Assembly: GCA_018676675.1 (NCBI GenBank)
Contig: JABHEG010000012.1
Coordinates: 1-64,000, forward strand
Length of the DNA: 64,000 bases
Reading direction: 5' to 3'
From: Lentisphaerota bacterium
GTDB taxonomy: Bacteria > Verrucomicrobiota > Lentisphaeria > Oligosphaerales > JABHEG01
The translations under genes were made by a program, and so were the position numbers. Under the pieces are notes generated by a model that was given only the letters and a program-made list of their open reading frames with translations, was not told the DNA's origin and ran no database searches. Positions 40,495-50,408 of this stretch are shown here, one piece after another. Position 1 is the first letter of the stretch, and each line of letters begins with the position of its first letter.

Positions 40495-42912
40495 ATGGCA
40501 GATCTCTACGGGATGCTCGATCCTGAGCTAATGGATCCACCGGGCCAGCCGTTCTCCTACTTTGCCAACCCGACGGATCCGCTGAGTTCATGGGGGGCTC
40601 TCCTCGGAACAGAGGTCACCCCGGAAGGTTACATTTGGACGGGCGTTGGCGAACTGATGTTCTTCACCGGCAATCCCCCCGTCCCGGTCCGAGCCCGCAT
40701 CCGCACGCTCAACCGGGGCTACCTCCCCGTCGTGGAATATGCACTTGAGGAGAACGGTGTCCGGTTCGCGTTCCAGCTCTTTGCAGCAGATCTCGGTGGA
40801 GGGCTCAAGGGGTTGCCGGTCAGCTTCGCCAGGATCACCGTCTCGAACGAGCTTGAGAATGAGCCACGAGCCGCTCATCTGAGCGCTGCGTGGCGTTTCC
40901 GCGGCCCCTCGAACACGATGTACAGCAGCCTGGCCGACTATCGATTCGGCCAGAAACTCGATCGCATCCCGGAGCAACTGGTCGAAGGCCAGGCGACATT
41001 CAATCCCCATTGGCAGTTCGACTGGACCGACGACGCCCTAATGCGCGACGGGCGCATGGTGTACACCTTTCCCGCCGTCCCGAGCCCCTCCAGGAAATGG
41101 CTATCCCTCGAGGACTCGGGCCTTCGCATGCGCCGTTACTTCTCCGGTGAGATCGAGGGCGATCCGGAACCGCGCTACACCATCGCGCCACACACACCCG
41201 TGGGCGTCGCCACACACTGCCTCGTGCTCGCCCCCGGAGAGGCCCAAACCCTCACCTACAAATTGCCGATCTTGCCGTTGTCCGATGGCTCACCTGAGAG
41301 CCAACTCGTGCGTGACGCCGATGCTGACTGTCTCCTCGAGGAGATCGCTGAATTCTGGGAGGAAAAGGTAGTATCGAAGGCTCCCTTACATTTCCCGGAA
41401 GAGAAGGTGCAGAACTACCTGGTTGCCAACACCATCACCAACCTGCTGACCATCGACGAGATGGATGGCGAACTCATCGTCAACGTCAACAAGTTCCACT
41501 ACCACGACTGGTACGGGGGCGGCAACACGACAGAACTGTGCCGCGGCTTCGAGTACATGGGCCTTCTCGATGTTGCCACGCACGCCTTCGAGTTCTTCCA
41601 CAGCAAACAGTGGCCGGACGGCAGCTTCCGCCTGGACCGGTACGAAGACCGGCTCTACTGGGAGTTCTTCGGTTACAACCTCTGGGGTTGGGGACGACAC
41701 TTCCAGCTCACCCGCGATCAAGCCTTTCTCGAACGTGTCTACCCGGGCGTCATCAAGGCCATGGCCTGGCATGCAGACGTCACCGCCAGGGATCCCCTGG
41801 GGCTGTTTGGTCCTGCCACCATCGCCGATGATGCGTTCCTCAAGAACTGTCGGCAAACCGGGCAGCATCTCTGGGGGCTGATTGGCGTGCGTAACGCGAT
41901 CTACATGGCCAGGGAAATGAACGAAGTCGAAGACGCCGCCCGCTTCGAGGACCAGGAACGGCGCTTCCGCGCAGCGTTCGACAAGCTCCTGGACCAGCAG
42001 ACGGCCAAGACCGGCGGAGCCATTCCTCCAGCTCTCGAGCGCACGATCCAAGGCAATGACTGGGACAACCTCCGTACACTGCACCCCGAAGTCCTGTTCG
42101 ACCCTGCGGACCCCCGCATCGAGGCCACGCTGCGCACCGTGCGCGACCGCTACCAGGAGGGCGTCCTCGCCTACACCTGGCCGTCAAGTATCGCGAGAGA
42201 CGGCGACCAGTTTGTCTTCAATGAGGAACCGGGGTTGCACTACTGGCAGACCCCCAACAACGCGCAGACGTCGCTGGTGCGCGGCACGGCGTGGGACCAG
42301 GAATGGGCCGTCCGGGAACTCTATGCCATGCTGCTGCACTCCACGTCGACACACCTGCCTGCTGAGTTCGGGACTATTCCGTGGAGCACGCGGGGATACA
42401 GTCACGTCTTCAATATCACCCCCCAGTGCACCAGCTCCGCCAACACGATCCAGCTTCTGCGCAACATGCTCGTACGGGAGCAGGGAAGCACCATGATCCT
42501 GTTATCGGCGGTGTCGCCGGAATGGGTGCGACCGGGCCGAGATATCCAGGTGTGCGATGAGCCCACCTCATTCGGCCTGGTCACGTTCAGTGTGCGCGCC
42601 GAACCGGATCGACTCACCATCCGACTCCCCGAAACATACCGCCAGGCCCCCCAGCGGCTGATTGTCCGGATCCCGTGGTTCTACGACGTGTGTCGCAGTG
42701 AGATCGATGGTCACGCTCTCACGGCGCAGGAAGACGACATCGAGGTCCCACTGGAGGCAGGAGAGCTGATCCTCTTCGGCGCTCTGAAGTGCGACACCCC
42801 ACCGTTGAGCTACAACCAGGCAGTCGCCGACTACAAGGATGAGTACCGGCGACGGTACCGCCATTTCCTACGCACCGGAAACCGGCACGAACTCCCGCAA
42901 GCCCCGCGGTGA
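40495..42912 (+). CDS. Six-hairpin glycosidase superfamily protein
   Basis: A protein of 805 residues with ATG at 40495 and a good AAGGA site. There is no signal peptide, so it is probably cytoplasmic. An N-terminal beta-sandwich (1-290) is followed by an alpha/alpha six-hairpin barrel (about 300-680: DWYGGGNTTELCRGFEYMGLLD, NLWGWGRHFQLT, WDQEWAVRELYAMLLHS) and a C-terminal beta domain. The architecture is that of GH78/GH95-like and related enzymes, but no family-specific motif lets me choose. Candidate acids include the Glu of NTTELCRGFEYMG and the Asp of WDQEW. It is likely to cleave short oligosaccharides from the glycan processed by neighbours. Confidence 0.75.
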   Translation: MADLYGMLDPELMDPPGQPFSYFANPTDPLSSWGALLGTEVTPEGYIWTGVGELMFFTGNPPVPVRARIRTLNRGYLPVVEYALEENGVRFAFQLFAADLGGGLKGLPVSFARITVSNELENEPRAAHLSAAWRFRGPSNTMYSSLADYRFGQKLDRIPEQLVEGQATFNPHWQFDWTDDALMRDGRMVYTFPAVPSPSRKWLSLEDSGLRMRRYFSGEIEGDPEPRYTIAPHTPVGVATHCLVLAPGEAQTLTYKLPILPLSDGSPESQLVRDADADCLLEEIAEFWEEKVVSKAPLHFPEEKVQNYLVANTITNLLTIDEMDGELIVNVNKFHYHDWYGGGNTTELCRGFEYMGLLDVATHAFEFFHSKQWPDGSFRLDRYEDRLYWEFFGYNLWGWGRHFQLTRDQAFLERVYPGVIKAMAWHADVTARDPLGLFGPATIADDAFLKNCRQTGQHLWGLIGVRNAIYMAREMNEVEDAARFEDQERRFRAAFDKLLDQQTAKTGGAIPPALERTIQGNDWDNLRTLHPEVLFDPADPRIEATLRTVRDRYQEGVLAYTWPSSIARDGDQFVFNEEPGLHYWQTPNNAQTSLVRGTAWDQEWAVRELYAMLLHSTSTHLPAEFGTIPWSTRGYSHVFNITPQCTSSANTIQLLRNMLVREQGSTMILLSAVSPEWVRPGRDIQVCDEPTSFGLVTFSVRAEPDRLTIRLPETYRQAPQRLIVRIPWFYDVCRSEIDGHALTAQEDDIEVPLEAGELILFGALKCDTPPLSYNQAVADYKDEYRRRYRHFLRTGNRHELPQAPR

Positions 42913-42972
42913 GCTTGAACGTCCCATGCTCGCAAGCGATATTCCCGTTTTTCTTCTGATGAGGAGAACGTC

Positions 42973-43299
42973 ATGACAACCGCAACGCGCGGATATTACC
43001 GAATTGACAAAGACCTGTGCACGGCGTGCTGCGACTGCCTGAAGGTCTGCCCCGAACACGCCATCAGGAAGGCGACGTCCGACCTCTGCGCCAAATGCGT
43101 GAAATACTGCACTGGCTTCCCAGGCTTCGAGGTGAAGTGCAGCCAGAACAAAATGTGTATCGACCAACGCCTCTGCACAGGGTGCGGGAAATGCGTTGAC
43201 TCGTGCCCCGAAGCTGCCATCGGCGCGTTCGCTCCAACCGAGCCCTGCGCAAAGTGTGGCTCACGTGACCCGGACTGCTGCCATCCATCGACGACTTGA
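42973..43299 (+). CDS. Cysteine-rich 4Fe-4S ferredoxin-like protein
   Basis: The protein has 108 residues including 18 cysteines. Two classical [4Fe-4S] motifs are present: CTACCDCLKVCP (residues 16-27) and CTGCGKCVDSCP (near 68-79). Three further Cys groups (LCAKCVKYC, CSQNKMC, CAKCGSRDPDCC) could hold extra iron or zinc. A good GAGGAG site precedes the ATG. It is cytoplasmic and would carry electrons. It stands alone between two glycan enzymes with no obvious redox partner next to it; the FAD oxidoreductase at 50409 is the nearest candidate. The long spacing between the two clusters, filled with extra Cys, is unlike simple bacterial 2[4Fe-4S] ferredoxins. Confidence 0.85.
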   Translation: MTTATRGYYRIDKDLCTACCDCLKVCPEHAIRKATSDLCAKCVKYCTGFPGFEVKCSQNKMCIDQRLCTGCGKCVDSCPEAAIGAFAPTEPCAKCGSRDPDCCHPSTT

Positions 43300-43430
43300 G
43301 CCGTTCAACGTGCCCCCCCCGGAACACCCCAGGCCATCTCTTCCTGACTGACTGCAGGTGTCTTTCTGCAGGCAAGTGCTGATGATCAACGCCTCCCCAT
43401 GAATGTCTCTGATCCCACGGAGTACCCACG

Positions 43431-46400
43431 ATGACCCCATCACGGCGAATGAAGTTTTGGGCAATAGCGTCATGCGCCCTCCTGGTATCCACAGCATATA
43501 TACAAGCTGTGGAAATCCCGGAGCCGACCTTTCGGATCGGTTTCGAGGACACCGCCCTGCCCGACCACGCAGCGGGAGCCAAGGAGCACCCGTCCCTCAA
43601 GACCGACAACCTGCGTTACGTGGACGGAAAGTCCGGGAAGGCTGTACTGCTGGGTGAATGCCCGCCGCTGGTCTACCAGGCAACCGGCAACGTTCCGGAC
43701 GAAGCCACGATCACCTTCTGGGTGAAGCCGCTGGACTGGCAGAAGATCGCCAGATGGCGCTATCTTCTGGTTCTCAGTCCACGCGGCCGCGCCATCATGT
43801 ATCTCGCACAGTATCCCAGGAAGGAACCAGTACTGCAGTTCCTCTGGACACCTGTCTACAGCCCGGGACACGAGACCACGGATAGCGCCTTGAAGGTAAA
43901 CGAGTGGAACCACGTAGCCGTAGCGTGGGACGGCATCCGGTCCCGAGTCTACTTCAATGGCAGTCTGGTGCTCAGCAAGCAACACCCCGGCGGATTTCAG
44001 CCCAACATCCCAGCCAGGGCAACGCTGCAGCTGGGCGGACTCGACGCAAAGGCAAGCAGCGGCAGCAGCTACCAGAACGCCCCATGGGGCACGGCTGACA
44101 CCGCTGTGGATGATCTGAACGTCTACCCCGGTGCCCTAAGCGCAACGCAGATCGCCTACCTGGCAGGCCGTACCGAGAACGCACGCCCTCTGACAGCCGC
44201 CCCGGAACAGCCGGCCCAGTACCACATTCCCAAACGTGCAACTGCGCCCACACTGGACGGACACCTGGCCGACGGCGAATGGAACACGGCAGCCACAATG
44301 CTGCCGTTGATCGACGCAAATCGCCCCGGACACACCTTCGACTCTCCCCCACAGCAGATCCACCTGGCCTACGACGACACTCACCTGTACGCCGCAATGC
44401 GCAGCGTATTCCCCATCGGGGCACAGATTCCCAAGGGAGGGACACGACGCGACCTGGAGGCACCGGATGAGCAGGTGTGGGACGACGAGTCGTTCGAGCT
44501 CTGGATACTCCGTGAGGGAGAAGAGCGTACATATCGGTTCGCGGGCAACGCGGCGGGAGGCTTCACCGAAATGCTGGGCAAGGACTATGCCTGGACAGGA
44601 AAGTGGCAGATCGCCAACACCATGCGGTTGAACATCTATGGCAACGAAACCTGGGAGGTGGAGCTGGCCATTCCGTGGAAAACGCTCGGCCTCAAAGCCG
44701 GTGACGGAACAGAACTCAAGCTCAATTTCTGCAGAACATGGCGTTGTCTGGATCAGCTGGGGGTAACGTCACTCGCCGGAGCACCAGGATATCCGGAAAC
44801 CGCCTTCTTCCCCACCGTCACCTTCACCCCGACCGCACCGCCCTACACCATCACCACGTCAGGAACACCTTCCGCCGGCGACATGACCCAGACGTTCACG
44901 TTCCACAATCCCGCCGCAACGCCGCTGAATGCGAGGCTCAACGTCGTCCTCGAAGCCGATGTGCCTGAGCGGAACCAGACCGTGATCGAGACCGTTCTGA
45001 ACATGGCTCCGGGGGTAACCCGGGATGTCGAAGTCGCCGTAAACGTCACCGACACGATCCATCAACGCCTGGCCTACTCCCTGACCCGTGACGATGGCCT
45101 GCAACTCCTGCAAGCCTCCATCCCCTTCGAACTCCGGGCCGATTTTCTCGACGTCATTCCTCTGCTTTCAGAACACGCGGTCGTCGTCCGCCCGGCCGTG
45201 CGCTTGTACACGTCGCGTCTCCAGGCGACGGGGGCCGATGTGGATCGCGTCGCGCTGCGTCTTCTCGGTCCGCGCGGCCAAGTCATTGTGGAACAGAATG
45301 TCACCGAGAACGCTGAGGTCAGGTTGGCATTGCCCGAGGCCGGGCCCTGGGGAGAGTACCGGGTCCAATTGCTGGGATTGGGGAAGAAGGGACCGGCAGA
45401 GCCATCCGAGCGCCGCTTCATGCGGTCTGAACCCCCTGTTTGGCTTACCCAGCGGGACGACGTCATGGATCAGGTTCTGCCCCCGTTCACGGCGCTGGAA
45501 ACGAAACGAGGGCCGGGGAACACAGTGACGATCGGTTGTTGGGGGCGGACGTACCAGTTCGGAGAACGGCTCTTGCCCGTGTCGGTTGCATCGGCCGGAG
45601 TACCGGAGTTGCTCACCGCCTCAATGGCGCTGTTGGTAGACGGCGAAGACGTCGGGCAGTCCACGCTGAAGCTGAAGAGCGAGTCGCCGGTACGCAGTGA
45701 GCTCGAAGGGACAGCGGAGACCGCTCAGGCCGCCATCTCCCATGCGACCTGGGTGGAGTATGACGGGGTGGTGTTCCATGAGATCGCTGTTCGCGCCAAA
45801 ACAGCGATCCGCGACGTATGCCTGCGTGTTTCCTTCCGCCGGGAACACGCCGAGTACGCGCACTTCGCATCCGGCGGCTTCGGGGCAGGCGGCGGTTTCA
45901 CCAGGAAACTGACCACTCCACTCAAGACGGGATTCTATCCGGTTGTCTGGCTGGGCGACTTCGAACGCGGGTTGGCATGGTTCTGCGAAGGCGGAGTCGA
46001 CATGGCCCCCGGGCGCCCCGATCCCATCCTCATCACGCCGCGCGACGACACTGTGGACCTGCGTGTTCAGTTGTTGGGCAAGCTCGCCGCCGGAACACAG
46101 ACCACCATCCGGTTCGGTTTCATGGCCACCCCGGTCAAGCCGCTGCATCCACGCTATCCGCTCAACGTCTTCACCAGGGATGCACTGTGGGATCAGCCAC
46201 CACGAATACCCGCCTACTGCTCCGTCATCTGGAACCCCTACAACTTCTTCCAGGATATCCCATTCTATGATCCCGCAACAAAGACGATGCGAACGGCCGA
46301 CACGCAGATTCGGGAAACACTGCAGGATACCCCCACCAAGCACATGCCCTACATGACTCCCTACACGCTCACATCCGAGTACCAGGAGGCCATGGAATAT

Positions 46401-47471
46401 CGTCGTGAGTGGGAGCTCGTGCCGGTACGTCACAACGACACTTACACGCGGCCTGTCGGGGCTGGCGAAACCCGCCCGTGGACAGAGCTCTGGATGAGCC
46501 CCAACAGCGAGAGCTATCGCCGTTTCTACGCCTGGAAGTTCGGTGATGCTCTGCGACGCACCGGTATGTCGGCAGTCTATTTCGATTTCGGCTGCGCCAT
46601 GCGTGATTCGAACGCCCACCATGGAGGCCGAGGCGGTTACTGCCTACTGGGTATGCGAGACTTCTACCGCCGCATCGTCAATGAGTTCGTCAAAGCCGGA
46701 GTAGAGGACTACGCGATCATCGCGCACAACTCGCAGGCTGTGCAAATCCCCGCCCTTTCGTTTGTCACCCATTTCTACAGTGGCGAGCACCTGCGCACCA
46801 GCAGCAGTCCGACACTGCACGAGGGACGCGACTACCTGGATACGCTGCCCTTGCACTACTTCGGCATCGAACAGAGCGGCCTGCCGTGGGGCATCCACGG
46901 GAACATGCTGGTGGAGTTCGACGAGGCCGAACACCTGGTCAAACGCCTCGGCGTCACCGACGAGACAGTCACCGAATACCTGTGGAACCGCACACCGTCG
47001 GTGGTCATGCCCATTCTGCTGCACGGTTGCCTGCCGGATGGGTACCGACTCAGCCTGCCCTACTACAAATCCATCGTTGCCACACTCGATGCATTCGATG
47101 TACCGTCAGCGACATTTCATCCCTACTGGCGCAACCAGGACCAGATCCGGGCCGATCACGCCGATGTGCGGATCAGCGCCTACGCCCGCCCCGAGTCGCC
47201 CCGAGTTCTTCTCGTCGTGGGTAACCTCAACCGAGAGTCGGTGGAAACAACAGTGACCTGCGACCTGAGCCGTTTCTATGACGGCTGGGCATCCTCCCCG
47301 CTCAAAGGCATGAAACGCGTCGCCAAGAAGGGCGAGCTTCTGCAGGTGGTCGAGCGTGTAGGGGCGAGAGACGCAAAGATCGTCGAGGTCGGCCCTAACC
47401 AGGTGAAGCTCTGGATACGGGGGCACGGCATGGCGCTGGTAGAGGTTGCCGGGCATATCCGGATCCGCTGA
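43431..47471 (+). CDS. Giant LamG/CBM9/TIM-barrel glycan enzyme
   Basis: A secreted 1346-residue protein with GGAG before ATG 43431 and a signal peptide at residues 1-26. Residues 35-250 form a LamG/concanavalin-like domain (ATITFWVKPLDW; NEWNHVAVAWDG). Residues 265-470 form a CBM9-like domain (PTLDGHLADGEWNTA; WEVELAIPWKTLGL). Beta domains follow to about 900. Residues 900-1250 are a TIM barrel (YCSVIWNPYNFFQ; SAVYFDFGCAMRDSN; EDYAIIAHNSQAV), and the Asp of YFDFG is a candidate nucleophile. A C-terminal beta-sandwich ends the protein. This resembles large DUF6067/GH123-like proteins of glycan loci. Two binding modules suggest a polymeric or attached substrate outside the cell. Confidence 0.8.
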   Translation: MTPSRRMKFWAIASCALLVSTAYIQAVEIPEPTFRIGFEDTALPDHAAGAKEHPSLKTDNLRYVDGKSGKAVLLGECPPLVYQATGNVPDEATITFWVKPLDWQKIARWRYLLVLSPRGRAIMYLAQYPRKEPVLQFLWTPVYSPGHETTDSALKVNEWNHVAVAWDGIRSRVYFNGSLVLSKQHPGGFQPNIPARATLQLGGLDAKASSGSSYQNAPWGTADTAVDDLNVYPGALSATQIAYLAGRTENARPLTAAPEQPAQYHIPKRATAPTLDGHLADGEWNTAATMLPLIDANRPGHTFDSPPQQIHLAYDDTHLYAAMRSVFPIGAQIPKGGTRRDLEAPDEQVWDDESFELWILREGEERTYRFAGNAAGGFTEMLGKDYAWTGKWQIANTMRLNIYGNETWEVELAIPWKTLGLKAGDGTELKLNFCRTWRCLDQLGVTSLAGAPGYPETAFFPTVTFTPTAPPYTITTSGTPSAGDMTQTFTFHNPAATPLNARLNVVLEADVPERNQTVIETVLNMAPGVTRDVEVAVNVTDTIHQRLAYSLTRDDGLQLLQASIPFELRADFLDVIPLLSEHAVVVRPAVRLYTSRLQATGADVDRVALRLLGPRGQVIVEQNVTENAEVRLALPEAGPWGEYRVQLLGLGKKGPAEPSERRFMRSEPPVWLTQRDDVMDQVLPPFTALETKRGPGNTVTIGCWGRTYQFGERLLPVSVASAGVPELLTASMALLVDGEDVGQSTLKLKSESPVRSELEGTAETAQAAISHATWVEYDGVVFHEIAVRAKTAIRDVCLRVSFRREHAEYAHFASGGFGAGGGFTRKLTTPLKTGFYPVVWLGDFERGLAWFCEGGVDMAPGRPDPILITPRDDTVDLRVQLLGKLAAGTQTTIRFGFMATPVKPLHPRYPLNVFTRDALWDQPPRIPAYCSVIWNPYNFFQDIPFYDPATKTMRTADTQIRETLQDTPTKHMPYMTPYTLTSEYQEAMEYRREWELVPVRHNDTYTRPVGAGETRPWTELWMSPNSESYRRFYAWKFGDALRRTGMSAVYFDFGCAMRDSNAHHGGRGGYCLLGMRDFYRRIVNEFVKAGVEDYAIIAHNSQAVQIPALSFVTHFYSGEHLRTSSSPTLHEGRDYLDTLPLHYFGIEQSGLPWGIHGNMLVEFDEAEHLVKRLGVTDETVTEYLWNRTPSVVMPILLHGCLPDGYRLSLPYYKSIVATLDAFDVPSATFHPYWRNQDQIRADHADVRISAYARPESPRVLLVVGNLNRESVETTVTCDLSRFYDGWASSPLKGMKRVAKKGELLQVVERVGARDAKIVEVGPNQVKLWIRGHGMALVEVAGHIRIR

Positions 47472-47548
47472 CGGTGTCTGTTGCTGAATGCCACTAAGAT
47501 AGGCAGGAAGAACGGCACACCGCTGCACTAAGTGCCTGACTACAAACG

Positions 47549-47595
47549 CCGCTACGCCGGCCCTGCAACCAGTTTGCAGTCAGCGACGTAGGCGG
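47549..47595. terminator. Possible bidirectional terminator hairpin
   Basis: An imperfect hairpin (CTGCAA 47563-47568 with TTGCAG 47574-47579, then CTACG 47552-47556 with CGTAG 47587-47591) lies between two converging genes. It lacks a clear T-run on either side, so terminator function is only suggested by position. Confidence 0.3.
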
Positions 47596-47656
47596 AGCCG
47601 GTGTCGCGTTTCGCCGAGCGTGTACGTCGGGCTTTACGGATCTTAACTCAGTGCCG

Positions 47657-50176
47657 CTAGTCAGGAAGCTCCCAGCTGTAGAGATGGGAACCACTTCCGA
47701 AGTAGATTCGACCGTCGAGATAGTCGCCACCGGGCCCGATGGGAATCGGGGAAGCGGTCACAAGCTCCACCTCAAATGTCTGCGGATCCACCAAGGCAAT
47801 GCCCTTCCTGAACAGCATGTACACATCGTCCTGCGGAGTACAGATGAAGACCCTGGGGCCCTGTTGCGAATTGGTATTCCCCAGGCTGTCAGCAGTGTCT
47901 CTCTCGAACACGACCTCCCGCGTGCCGGGATCGAACACGAAGAACAGGTGGTTGTCGGCGATCCCGTAGACCAACCCCCGAGGGCCGGGACAGAGATCTG
48001 TGTAGTGCTGAACGCCGGGAAAAACCGGGGCGTGCCACTCGATCTCCTTGGTTTCCAGGTCGAGAACGTACAACTCTGCCTGCTTTGCCTTCTTCTCCCC
48101 TCCGGTCCCGGGGCTGGTGGTGGAGCCGCCCAGCACCTTCCCCCCCCGCAGCGGCGTCAGGCTCATCGTGGCCTGTTCCGGAAGCAGTTCCTCGTGAGTG
48201 CGGAGTAGGCGGCGGCTGGTTCCACGATCCCAGAAGAGAAGGCCGCCGCCAGTGTACCCATAGCCCGGTGTGCCTGCGAGGATCAGAGTGCGCCCGTCGG
48301 GATACGCCAGGAGATCGTGCGGGCGATTGATGTCCGGATGGGATTGGGTGAGGAACGTCGGGTTGGAGATGGTGTGCAAAGCGCCGTTTCTGGGGTACTC
48401 CTTCCCGCGAACGCCATTGACCACCCAGTATTCCCGGGCACCGTCATACACATAGGCGACGTGGTTCCATGTGCCGTTCTTCACGGCTGGGCCCTTGACA
48501 GTCTGGGTTGAGCCGCCAATGAAGACCTGCGCCATCGTGTCGCCGCTGTTCAGGATCAGCAGTCTGCTGTTCGCGTGCCCGGCGATGTTGTTGATGATCC
48601 CCCCGTATCCTTTCTGATGTGGGGGAGTCGGATACACCCACGCCTCGACGGTCAGGGCCTCGCGTACCCGCAGGCTTGGCGAGTCGGGGACTTCTACGTA
48701 ATCGTCCATCCCATCCAGTTTCAGTGCCTTGCCTGACTTTCCCGGCACCCATTCCGCCCCATGGATCGTGGCACGATTCTTGTTCCTGGAGGAATCCCCG
48801 GCAGTCGCTCCCTCTCCTTCATCGAACGCCCAACACGCTACGCCATTCCCCCGGGAATGGCTCGTCAGTTCCTCGGCTGTCAGAGCCCGATCGTGTATCC
48901 GCACGTCGTCGATCATGCCCTTGAAATGGTAGTGATCGCGTCCGGTGTAGCCCCAGCCGATGGTCTCCGGCCGCCCCCCGCCCGCCACGGTTGGCACCCA
49001 TGGCTCAGACGGATCCCATTCCAAGAGGAAACCATGCCCATACCCCCCTGCAAAGAACTGACCGCCCTGCCGAGCCACGGTATTCCACTGCCCGTAGGCA
49101 GCGCGGTTGATCCAGGCATCAGTTTTCGGATCATAGCTGAAGAACCGCATGGGAAACGCCGTGCCGCCGCAAAGCGTGTCGTCCGGCGCAGCAGCAATCC
49201 CCATGATATGCGCTCCCTCGCTCGTGTAGTTAAACGTGATCTTCTTGACCTGATCGCTCCTCGGGTCCGTCACGGTCAGGTGCCGCTCAACAGTGTCGCA
49301 GACGGTGAGTCGACGCCCGCTCGGGAATTCCCGATGGACCAAGCTCTGGCTACCGGCAATGATGGGCTTCCGTTGGACCCGCGCTGACTCCGGGAGTTTC
49401 CGAGCGTCGCCTCGGTGGAGTTCGTACCATACGTCCGCACCATTGCAGCCGTAGACCTTGCCGTTCATGTCCCGATACACCGAAGCCGTGCCTTGGACTC
49501 GGTCACCTGTCTCGATGATAGGAGTGGCTTCGCCGGTCACCGGTTCGAGGGAAATGATCTGACCGCACGTGCTCCCAATGCCGAAATAGAGCCAGCCGGC
49601 GTCATCCGTTGCCACGTAACGCTGGTACTGTCGCCAATTCTCGTCGTGTACCCACCCATAGTCCCGCAGTTTCTCCGTTTCCGGATCGAAACAGACCACG
49701 CCGCTGTTGGGGTAGCTGACCGCCCAGATCCGCCCATCGTCGTCCTCGGTCATGCCCATGGCCATTTGGGGCTTGGTCTTCTCGCAGAATGTGAAGGTAC
49801 CTGCGACCGGGTCGAACTCGACGAAGTGACTGGCGAATTGAGTGTAGTACCGATTGCGGGAGGACAGCAGCGACGCGTACGGGCAGTCCCCGGCCGGTGG
49901 GAAGGGCGTAGCAATCTGCCGGGACGTGCCAGTGTCCACATCCACCATGAGGATGGCGTATCCGCCGCGCTTGTCGAACAGCCAGATCAGCACGACATCA
50001 TGCCCTTGGCCGTCTTGAGTCGCCACAGTGCCCCTGTGATTGCTGACCGGTGTCGCCACACCATGGTCGCGGAAACCGTCACCGAGGTCTCTGGTGGCAC
50101 CCGGAGCAACAACGGCGGTCAGCAGTGCTGCCAGAGCAGCCCCGCTCCGAACAACGGAAGAAGAAGAATTCAGCAT
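47657..50176 (-). CDS. Secreted beta-propeller with an inserted, permuted LamG
   Basis: The product has 839 residues from the ATG at 50176, which gives a clean signal peptide; the open frame runs further upstream but encodes nothing recognisable. Residues 30-395 are propeller repeats (YASLLSSRNRYYTQF, RIWAVSYPNSGVVCFDPETEK, GGYGHGFLLEWDPS). Residues 403-604 are a LamG domain in the wrong order: the usual last strands (IGWGYTGRDHYHFKGMIDDV, ending DRALTAEEL) come first, then the usual start (CWAFDEGEG, DYVEVPD, VEAWVYP, WNHVAYVYDG). The propeller resumes with NPTFLTQSHPDINRPHDLLA and runs to the end. The protein probably binds a glycan; no catalytic site is recognised. Confidence 0.8.
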   Translation of the reverse strand: MLNSSSSVVRSGAALAALLTAVVAPGATRDLGDGFRDHGVATPVSNHRGTVATQDGQGHDVVLIWLFDKRGGYAILMVDVDTGTSRQIATPFPPAGDCPYASLLSSRNRYYTQFASHFVEFDPVAGTFTFCEKTKPQMAMGMTEDDDGRIWAVSYPNSGVVCFDPETEKLRDYGWVHDENWRQYQRYVATDDAGWLYFGIGSTCGQIISLEPVTGEATPIIETGDRVQGTASVYRDMNGKVYGCNGADVWYELHRGDARKLPESARVQRKPIIAGSQSLVHREFPSGRRLTVCDTVERHLTVTDPRSDQVKKITFNYTSEGAHIMGIAAAPDDTLCGGTAFPMRFFSYDPKTDAWINRAAYGQWNTVARQGGQFFAGGYGHGFLLEWDPSEPWVPTVAGGGRPETIGWGYTGRDHYHFKGMIDDVRIHDRALTAEELTSHSRGNGVACWAFDEGEGATAGDSSRNKNRATIHGAEWVPGKSGKALKLDGMDDYVEVPDSPSLRVREALTVEAWVYPTPPHQKGYGGIINNIAGHANSRLLILNSGDTMAQVFIGGSTQTVKGPAVKNGTWNHVAYVYDGAREYWVVNGVRGKEYPRNGALHTISNPTFLTQSHPDINRPHDLLAYPDGRTLILAGTPGYGYTGGGLLFWDRGTSRRLLRTHEELLPEQATMSLTPLRGGKVLGGSTTSPGTGGEKKAKQAELYVLDLETKEIEWHAPVFPGVQHYTDLCPGPRGLVYGIADNHLFFVFDPGTREVVFERDTADSLGNTNSQQGPRVFICTPQDDVYMLFRKGIALVDPQTFEVELVTASPIPIGPGGDYLDGRIYFGSGSHLYSWELPD

Positions 50177-50408
50177 GGCCTGCTTTGCTCCAATCTGGGA
50201 TTCCATGGACGGAACGGCTGCCTGGTCTCGATCACGGCCGTGAATATAGGGCTCGCCTTCGCCCTTTGGTAGCCACTGCCCCCACGCAGCAAGTGGTGCT
50301 GCTGCCTGATTCCCCTTTTGCTGAATCTCCACGTCCGGCTAAAGTACCATGGCAAGCGATTCAGAGGGTTCTCCAGGCCTTTTCCGTGTCAGGAACAGAA
50401 GGACATTG

